This document shows, one piece after another, positions 56,735 through 64,000 of a DNA stretch of 64,000 nucleotides; the stretch's first letter is position 1, and the number at the start of each line of letters is the position of its first letter. The notes below the pieces were generated by a model. That model saw only the letters and a list, made by a program, of their open reading frames with translations, made no database searches and was not told the DNA's origin. The stretch comes from Ixodes scapularis (lineage: Eukaryota > Arthropoda > Arachnida > Ixodida > Ixodidae), in assembly GCF_016920785.2 (NCBI RefSeq), contig NW_024609846.1, positions 106,072,831 to 106,136,830 on the forward strand. The letters run 5' to 3'. The position numbers were made by a program, and so were the translations under genes.

Positions 56735-57588
56735 CGCCTCGCAAGTGGGCTCATTTTCGTCTTCTGCGCATGAGAAAGGAGGCGCGAAGGCGGGAGAGGA
56801 GGTTGATGACGATTCCGGCTAAGCTCCGCCCTCGCACATGTCGGGGAGGCCGGGGGGTAAACAAACATCGGCGTCGGCCATGGCGGCCGTGCTGTAGCGG
56901 CGACCGCGAGTCTTTTATTTATTGTAGCCCGGTTAAAATTTGCCGAGTCCACAAGATCGAGCAGCTTTGTGCCCCTTACGATTCCTCCGTCGTCTGCTAG
57001 ACGCATTTCGAAGATTCCAAGATGAAGACGACGAAGAGCATCATAGAGAAGGCGCTTGCCTAGCCTCGTGATTGAAACGCCGGTTGCGCCGGTCACTACG
57101 AGACCGCCGCCCGATTGTACCGGTAAGTTGCCTTTTATCTTGTTCTTCCTTTACGAAAACGACAGATTTTTCCTTCTAGCACGTCTTTAGAAATCTTGTG
57201 TGGCGGAGTCGATAGGCGCTATTAATCGAAAAACAGCCGAGAATGTAGCGTTTTCGCGATCCTCCGAAGCCCATCTTCGCAGGTGATATTTAGGAATATA
57301 TACTCGTCATTTCGACTCGAAACTGCACGGAGGCCGTATAAACTATGTTCCGTTTCATTTTAAATGCGATCGAAGTTAAATCTACATAGGCAAGTCCCGA
57401 GCTTTGATCATAGCTGCCATGTGCGATCTTGCAGTGCGTTCTCGCGTTTGTAATTTTCGCTTCGTTCGCACTTAGATGAGACGCAGTATAGTCATACATC
57501 GTATTTGGTATAGTAGTTGCAGTCTACGGTTGTAATCATGGCACTGTAGAAAAGCACAGAGCTCAAAGCTTACCACAAAAACGCGATC

Positions 57589-57589
<1 letters not shown>

Positions 57590-57622
<33 letters not shown>
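57590..57622. repeat. 33-base T tract followed by CAG
   Basis: A long T homopolymer runs straight into CAG at 57623-57625, which would make a strong splice acceptor on the + strand. It could also be the reverse of a poly(A) tail. Confidence 0.6.
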
Positions 57623-58680
57623 CAGGAATGAAATTGGAATGGCTGTTACGTGTAATACAGTGAACCAACTCGGACAATACAAATTTGCCGTTTCACATTA
57701 GCCAGTATGAGCGAATTGCCAACGAATTACCGATGCCGCCTTTCTGCAAAATGTGTTGCGCAGTGTATCTTCGAACCACATCGACGCTGTCAGTGTCTGA
57801 CGTGTTTTTGTGTGTCGCTTGTCTCCTTTTTCGTTCCCATACCAAGATGAAAATTCGGATATCGTGCACTATCCAAGCCTAGCTAATGAGCGCCCCATGG
57901 AATTGACACGGGAGTAAACAATGGCTAACATGTACATATTTTTGTTTTGTCCGCTCAGCAGACTGGGACTCAGTGTGTAAGTGACAAACTTTCTAACATC
58001 ATTTGTCATTTCTAGGTCCCAGATGGGCTGTTGACATCCAGAAACACTCCAACAGATGGTGGTCATACAGCGGTTGTGAAGACAGTCCCATTTGGATCCA
58101 CATTCCTAGTCCACTCATTGATGATCTCTCCTTGTTGCTTCAATGCCCAAGTATGCCAGGCACTGAGTGACTACTTGCATGTGTTAGTGATGGTGGCATG
58201 CGAGGCTTCAGTATTGTCGCTGCAGATAGGGCTCACCCTCACACCAAAGCTGTTGGTGGTGTACCTTTCCATGGAATTGTTTGGTTGATCCCAATTTCCT
58301 AGAAACGCCAATATTCAGTTTGGTGTGCCTTGCGGCTGAAGTAGATTCATCAAGGAGGTCTCGTCTCTTTCCTGGGGGTAATACCATGTCAGCTGCTTTG
58401 CCTGAGCCACTTGGAAACTGTTTGGACTGCTCTAAAGCACTTGTAATTGACCTTACCTGTTGTATCTATGCTAATGCTGAAATGTAAAGTTCACTGAACC
58501 AAGTTTTACTAATGAACCAAAACAATCAGTTAAAAGGATGAATGGCTTTATTTGTTTTCTCGAAGTATACACTGTTTCATACATAATACATGATGCTGGC
58601 AACGCTACTTTCATTAGCAGACAACTTAGTCTACACTCTGTTTCACAACAGCTTGGTGAACTGTGGAGGCTACGGCTCCT

Positions 58681-59233
58681 GCGACCCAGTAAGAATGTCG
58701 GAGCGAGGCACATGGCAGCATGTCACAGGAGCGTCCGTGTCACCGCGCCAAATGCAAGGACCACCCACCAGAACTGGCTGTCGTCTGCTCAGAAACCAAA
58801 CAACTTCGGATGGACGTCCACTGCAGCAACATTACCGTCCGCTAGAGTAGCGAGGTCTTTAGTAACACTTTTATGAGGCAACCACATGCTCAATTTGCCC
58901 ATGAATCTGTGGCGGGTGCTAATGCTAGGGCGATGTCTTGAGCGGAAGTGGTCGATTCATGGCTACGATTGTTTAAACATCGATCACAAGCCATGTTTTT
59001 CTCAAAAGTGTTGATCTATATTAAGTGTCGTTAATAAGTAACATTGTGTCGTGTCGTGTAGTGTTGCGGTCCGAAGAATCCGACGGCAACACTACTAAAA
59101 GAAGAAGAAAAAGAAAAAAACAAAGCCTAGAACTATGTTTTGTCGCAGATGGTGCTCTTGCTGTGGCGATAACGAGTACTCGACTGTGGAGTGTTGTCAT
59201 GTGCCTGGCTCCGATGCTCTTACTGGGTCGCAA
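58681..59233. repeat. Inverted repeat pair, ~45-bp arms
   Basis: Left GACCCAGTAAGAATGTCGGA then GCGAGGCACATG (58680-58711). The right complement is GACCCAGTAAGAGCATCGGA then GCCAGGCACATG (about 59199-59231). The ~490-bp loop holds no gene. Probably the two ends of a small element inside the 6.46-kb insert. Confidence 0.65.
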
Positions 59234-60186
59234 TGTTTGCCAAGTGACCGTGAAACGGAGTATAGTGTCTCACCTGTACACGCTATAAAACAAATGAGAT
59301 GCCAGGTGTAGCCACTTTTGCAGCTGTAGCCCTTATATTATTGCTTGCTATGCTGTTTGGAAGAATACATAAAAAGATAAGTTGAAAGCCCAAATCTAAT
59401 TTTTTGCACTCTTGCATGTTATGAAAATAAAAGCATCACGCCTGAACACCAACATCTGTCTCTAAATTATTCCTTGCTGAAATGAAAAATAAATATACTG
59501 TGAATATGAACCAATACAATCTCAAACATGTTTGAGAATGGATTCAATAAACAATTACTTCAATCTGCAAGCTTGAAATCAAGTATGCGTGTGCAATAAA
59601 TACCCTGGTCTTTCGACTATCCCCATTGAAACTTGTTCTCGAAGGATAGGGACTTCGTCGATTTCACGGCAGTTCAAGCATTGGTCAGGCAACATGCTCG
59701 TGTTTATAGTTTCGGCTGTGCTATAGGAATAACAAAGGTGAGTTGTGTATTGCTGAGTCAAAGCAGAACTCTCAGGTCTAAAAGGCTTCTTAAAAATGCA
59801 CTAAAGCTGGTTTTGACTTCATAATTACATGACTTGAACATAAATTACTCACTTCACCAAGTCTAAGGATTCACAAATAATCTGTGAACATGTATTCTGC
59901 TTTTATCTTCATTCACTTATGAAACTGGTTGCGTATATAAAATATCCAATCAGTCTTCCACACCTCCCCATTGCGAAAAGGAAGAGGGAGATTCGTTGGC
60001 TTTTTTTTTTTCGCCAAAAAACAAAAAGAAAAGGAAGAGGTTTCAATGTGCACATTACGTTGAAGTGGGACAGTTACGGAAACAAATTTTGCATCTTCAA
60101 AGTTCATGAAGTAGGCAGATTACTTTCAAGTCATAAGAGAATAAAGTCAGAAACAACTTCAGCTCGCCTTCAATCAGATTTTCCCT

Positions 60187-62907
60187 TTAGATCCAGGGAC
60201 GTTTCACCTTCATAAGGTCATCAGAACCAATTGGCATCCATTTAGGACTCTGTAATGGTAGATGCACTAGCTTGACCTCAAGGTCGCAGTGCCCTCCTTT
60301 CATGTGCTTGCCATGCGACCCCCTCGTGCACTTGGTCCCAGACGGTGAAGCTGGTGCTGGACAGGATGTCGTCCCCTGTAAAAGAGTCGTCTCAGTAGTC
60401 AAACGATCCGGTCCGGTTACACCCTGAGCAGCGTATTTGTCCTCCCATGCCATTACCAACTTAAAATCAGTGAAAGCCTATTTTGAAGCAACCGAATGCA
60501 TAAATGAACATGTCTATTCTATTCCCTTCGTACCAAACACCTGCCAGCATCCAAGGGATGCAAATCAAAATAAATAACATTGCCTTATTTGCTCTTTTGA
60601 GACTCGAACCAACTCAAACACTACCACAATGTTAAAGCTGCGAACTTCGAGGACACCTCTCCATATACTGAGATTACATGCTTGTCCCACTCCTGGCTTG
60701 TCCTCAGCAGGGTTGGCCAGCGTGTTCTCATACTCCTGGGTTTTTAGTCTTGGAAGTTAAAGCTTTGGTTTTTGTCATTGCTTGGTTGCTGGTAGATGCT
60801 GGAGGAAGCACTGTTACTTTGAAACATCAAGTTTACAAATTGAGCACTAACCCATATTGATGGCCAGATACAGAAGCTAGATTTGTCATGTCAAGGAGGT
60901 TGCCATAAAACAGTGGGCACGGGACTGAAATTAGCGGCGGAGCGGGCGACCGAGGCGCATTCGGGAGTATCGAAGAATACAAGTTGTGTGAGTTTGGCGC
61001 GAAACCAGGACGATCGGCCAGAGATGTGAGAATGTGGCGTCGAGAGAACTTCAGCCGGGCTGACTTCATGACTGTTATCTGAGCCACATTAACCAGAAGA
61101 GAAGAGAGAGTAACAAGTGAACGACACACTACGGCCGAGGAGGTAATTGACCAGGTTATTTCACCCAAGCACCACAGTAGTCATTTCAACGACCAAAAAA
61201 AAAAAAAACGTCCAAACATCAGCACAGCAATACCAGCAGCGTGCCGAGGAATCGGGTTGTGTGTATATTTATACAGTTTCAAACTCGATCTGCCTCGACG
61301 GGCGATGACTCTCCCAGCTGTAGATGACCGCTAGCCTGGGGCCCTTAACGTGCATCACGTAGTAGTGATACACGACCGCACGCCGGTACAATGCTCATCC
61401 AGATCGAAACGGGCAAATGCGGGGCTTGAACACACGATCCTGGGTTCTGCAGCGCGAGCTTTCACTCCACACTCTCCGAGCTGGTGCGTGGAAGCCCCCT
61501 CGGCCACCAATCTTCCGTTGCCAAGGAATAACATATAATAAATGACAACGGTACAGTGATCTGCAAAAGGTAGCTTTTCAGTGCCTTGAGCAACCAGGTT
61601 GAGATAACGTGACACGTACTTTCCTGCCATATGTGGCTTGCAAAATAGAGATGTATAAGTCATAAAGCAAGTAATATGAATTTTTGGCTTCCACAACTTC
61701 TGAAAGCTACCTCTGAGTGCATAGAGTGGTTTCTTTCATAATCTTACCTCCATGGAAAACTTCCCAGCTGGTAACGGGGCCGTGAAACGCAGACCCCCTG
61801 GAAGTCGCACAGGCGCCGAGGGCATTACACGAGGCCTGCAACATGTCCTCCGAGCAGAGGGTCCTTTCAGTAGCCCGGCAGCCGGTGGATTCTGTTGGAA
61901 TGATGGGGTAGGGGGAACACAAGCACTTGCAGATTAACGGACCTAAGAAAACATGCTACTCGCCCCCGCAGCATTTGCCTCACTGGCGCTTTATGGTGAA
62001 ACAAATCAGCGGCGAGCGACTGATGGAACACGCATCAGAAGAACAGTGCGTCTTGAGTTGAACACCTTAGGACGGCGCTTCATCGCGCGCGTGAAGCGTT
62101 GGCTTAGCCAGGGTTTTTGGGGGCCGGGGGGGGATCTGGGGTGCGAGGTACTGAACCCCCCTCCCTCGCTACGCCACTGGCATGAAGTGACATCGGATGT
62201 CACTTAGACACGGCGCAATCACTGCTAAAATACGCTACCATCGAACACCGAGTCGTGACTGCGAAGTTTATGACCCACATAGAGATATCCTACCACACTA
62301 TCTGTTTGGACAAGTGGCATACAAACTGTCGCTGGGGGGAAAGACTAAAAACAGACGACTGCGCACTCGGCTCGGTCGTACCACACCGATCGCCTAATCC
62401 ACTGCTTTTCCGTAACATTCCGTTTTACTTTGCTATACTCCTTTTGTTATGTACTGTCTGACAGACTGGCGCCTATCAGCTCGGAGCCCGGCGTTCGTCT
62501 GCCCGCGCACCCCGAGCCTCGAGCGCTCAGTGCCCACGCTCCTCGAGTGTCCTCGAGCTGATAGCGGCCAGTCTGTCAGACAGTACATAACACCTTTCAC
62601 GTGCAACTGAACTGTTTGTGAATGATGCGAAGAGTACAGAGACGACGTAACTCACCTTAGCGAGCGCCATGGCGCGGTTCTCCGGGTGCCAGCGCTGCGG
62701 GAGATCGGCCTTCGAAAGCTCGGCAGCCCGTTCAGCTCGCCGAAGAGGGCTGTAGCTACACTTCGATGCTTCACGGAGACACCGAGTCACTTGCTGGCGA
62801 AAAAGGGTCTCCGCCAAAAAGTAGAAAGGCTCACTCGCGTCGCACATCACCGAGCTGACGTTGGGGGGACTCACATCAACATCCGACCGCCGGAGACCGG
62901 GACGCAT
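60187..62907 (-). CDS. Candidate three-exon gene of unknown function in the insert
   Basis: Minus-strand exons 62656-62907, 61748-61891 and 60187-60459 are each open. They have phase-0 junctions: donors AAG/GTGAGT and GAG/GTAAGA, acceptors CCAACAG and TTTTAAG (the last weak). Together they give about 222 residues ending DLMKVKRPWI and a stop. Exon 1 reads MRPGLRRSDVDVSPPNVS...PQRWHPENRAMALAK; exon 2 is Pro/Ala/Arg-rich; exon 3 starts LVMAWEDKYAAQGVTG. No domain is recognised. Upstream (62950-63160) lie a TGACGTCA site and an ATTGG box in promoter-like GC-rich DNA. It may be a transposon-borne protein or a captured host fragment. Confidence 0.35.
61256..61522 (-). repeat. tRNA-derived SINE (Ruka-like), copy 3
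   Basis: Minus-strand copy with the shared body (CATCCAGATCGAAACGGGC), a degenerate B box near 61424-61434 and an A box near 61497-61508. It sits in the intron between exons 2 and 3 of the candidate gene, inside the 6.46-kb insert, so it is probably younger than that insert. Confidence 0.75.
62446..62591. mobile_element. Foldback hairpin element, 146 bp
   Basis: Arms GTTATGTACTGTCTGACAGA then CTGGC.CCTATCAGCTCG, and CGAGCTGATAGCGGCCAGTC then TGTCAGACAGTACATAAC, are near-perfect complements of ~39 bp. The GC-rich loop contains CCTCGAG motifs. It lies within intron 1 of the candidate gene. Confidence 0.8.
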
Positions 62908-62949
62908 ATTGGTGCTTCGTATGCTCCCAGGGTAAATTCTTTCGCGTCA

Positions 62950-63160
62950 AACGAAGTAACGTACATTTCGAGGTATTTCCGGTCTCTTTTTTTCGTATGC
63001 CGCGTCCTCGTTCAAGCAGTAGCAGTGGATTTCTGAGAGCCACAGAAAAGGCCTTTCGCAATGGCTGCGGAGAAGAGACGACACCGCTTTGTTTACCCCC
63101 GAGCTCCCGCCCGGAGCCATCCTCCAATCAGAGCGCGGCGAGGTGACGTCACGCCACCGG
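62950..63160 (-). promoter_or_regulatory. Promoter-like end of the insert
   Basis: GC-rich DNA with a palindromic GTGACGTCAC (63143-63152; a CRE-type TGACGTCA) and CCAATCAGAGCG (63124-63135, an ATTGG box on the minus strand), upstream of the candidate minus-strand gene. Function is inferred from motifs and position only. Confidence 0.3.
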
Positions 63161-63193
63161 CCTGCGCGAAAGAGCAGACGGCTTTCCCTCCGT

Positions 63194-64000
63194 ATAAGAG
63201 GCAGTGTGCTAAACTTGATAAGCAGTTACATGACCTCACGTTTTCAATATACCGTCCTCAATGATATGCGCTCCCCTTTAGCAAAAATTCGATACGGTGT
63301 GCCGCAGGGGTCAATTTTCGGGCCATTACTTTTCCTTCTTTACATCAATGATATAGTAAACATCCCACAAACACCTAACATAATTTTATATGCAGATGAT
63401 ACGAATGTATTCTTTACTGGTAGCTGTTTGGATAACATAGAAAGAGAAACAAATAATTGGCTGGAGCAACTCCATTTATGGTTAGGCTCAAACCAGTTAG
63501 AGCTGAATACGGCAAAGACTAAGTACATTATTTTTAGAGCAAAAAATAAGCCCATAACTAGCAAAATTAGTATATCTTTTCAAAACTCGAATATTGAACG
63601 CATGGAATCCTTTAAATTTCTTGGTGTTCGTTTTCACGAAAATCTATACTGGACTTGTCAAGTGAACGAACTCCGAAGGGATATTTCTAGATCAATTGGT
63701 TTAATTTGTAAGCTAAAATACCTTCTTCCAGCCTGGTTAAAAAAACAACTGTATATATCTCTGATTCACTCGAGGCTGCATTACTGTTTATTGGTCTGGG
63801 GGACGACTACAGCAAGTAATATTACGCAATTATTTACATTGCAAAAACGCGCAGTTAGGTCAATTGATAATTTACCTTGGACAGAATCAACTTCCCCTAG
63901 CTTTATTAAACATGAAATATTAACGTTAGACAATCTTTTTTGCCTAAAGGTCGCAATTTCAGTTCATATTCAAATAAACACGAATCCCGCAATATTTTAC
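63194..64000 (+). mobile_element. Non-LTR retrotransposon, 3' part: reverse transcriptase palm/thumb
   Basis: Continuation of the LINE interrupted at 56734. It is open from about 63194 to the window end, with YGVPQGSIFGPLLF (63295), the catalytic YADDTNVF box (63389), FKFLGV (63614) and the thumb region LPAWLKKQLYISLIHSRLHY. This half has no stop in the visible ~268 codons, unlike the 5' part. It runs off the right edge, so the 3' tail and its target duplication are not visible. Confidence 0.9.

Larger units (their letters stand above)
56735..63193. mobile_element. Unclassified 6.46-kb insertion inside the LINE
   Basis: The RT frame stops making sense after GGAATA (56729-56734) and resumes at ATAAGAGGC (63194), so one ATA (or TA) appears duplicated at the borders. 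Ends are GC-rich. Both ends contain GGGGTAAACAAA in opposite orientation, about 120-130 bp inside the left border and about 90-100 bp inside the right one, suggesting a diverged inverted terminal region. Contents: a candidate spliced minus-strand gene (60187-62907), splice-like sites on the + strand near 57120 and 57622, a 33-base T tract, an inverted repeat (58681-59233), a SINE and a foldback hairpin. No transposase is recognised. Confidence 0.6.

Noticed and set aside
56735..57120. PIF/Harbinger transposase N-terminus read from the + strand (RRLLDAFRRFQDEDDEE)
   Set aside because: The acidic/arginine stretch looks similar, but a stop follows shortly and no DDE domain was found, so the class was not assigned.
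1..64000. CRISPR arrays, bacterial operons, integrated viral genes or LTR retrotransposons
   Set aside because: Repeats seen are tandem, inverted or dispersed transposon types; no spacer-repeat array, no capsid, envelope or gag-pol frames and no LTR pairs were recognised.

Overview
The window is eukaryotic nuclear DNA from an arthropod, most likely a hard tick (Ixodida). The reasons are long AT-rich introns, exons recognisable only by homology, several tRNA-derived SINEs of the kind known in ticks as Ruka, and very dense, nested DNA transposons. The species cannot be fixed from the sequence. There are no prokaryotic operons, CRISPR arrays or rRNA genes.

Two host genes are supported, both on the + strand. 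(1) Positions 2010-9329 hold the last five coding exons of the DNA-damage checkpoint clamp subunit Rad1 (9-1-1 complex); its first ~90 residues must lie upstream of the window. (2) Positions 13029-43909 hold a complete nine-exon gene for the DUF1907 zinc-dependent ester hydrolase C11orf54/PTD012. It gives 310 residues (human 315), and one of its introns uses a GC-AG splice pair. Their exons fill about 1.5 kb; almost everything else is intron or intergenic DNA built from repeats.

Layout: 1-9.3 kb is Rad1 with intronic MITEs, one SINE and a minisatellite. 9.3-13 kb is intergenic, with a foldback element in the likely Rad1 3' UTR and two hairpins. 13-43.9 kb is the C11orf54 homologue, whose introns carry hAT insertions with readable 8-bp target duplications, pogo/Tc1-type MITEs with TA ends, a Penelope-like GIY-YIG remnant, an array of six palindromes and several foldback elements. 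44-51 kb holds more TA-flanked MITEs and a possible first exon of an unrecognised gene. 51.8-54.1 kb is a decayed piggyBac element with exact TTAA ends. 54.9-64 kb is a non-LTR retrotransposon (endonuclease plus reverse transcriptase) split by a 6.46-kb insertion. That insertion carries a candidate three-exon gene of unknown function on the minus strand, promoter-like ends, a SINE and a foldback hairpin.

The two host genes do not obviously cooperate. The main interest is the nesting record (hAT inside foldback elements, a large unclassified insert inside a LINE), the palindrome array and the unclassified insert with its own spliced reading frame.
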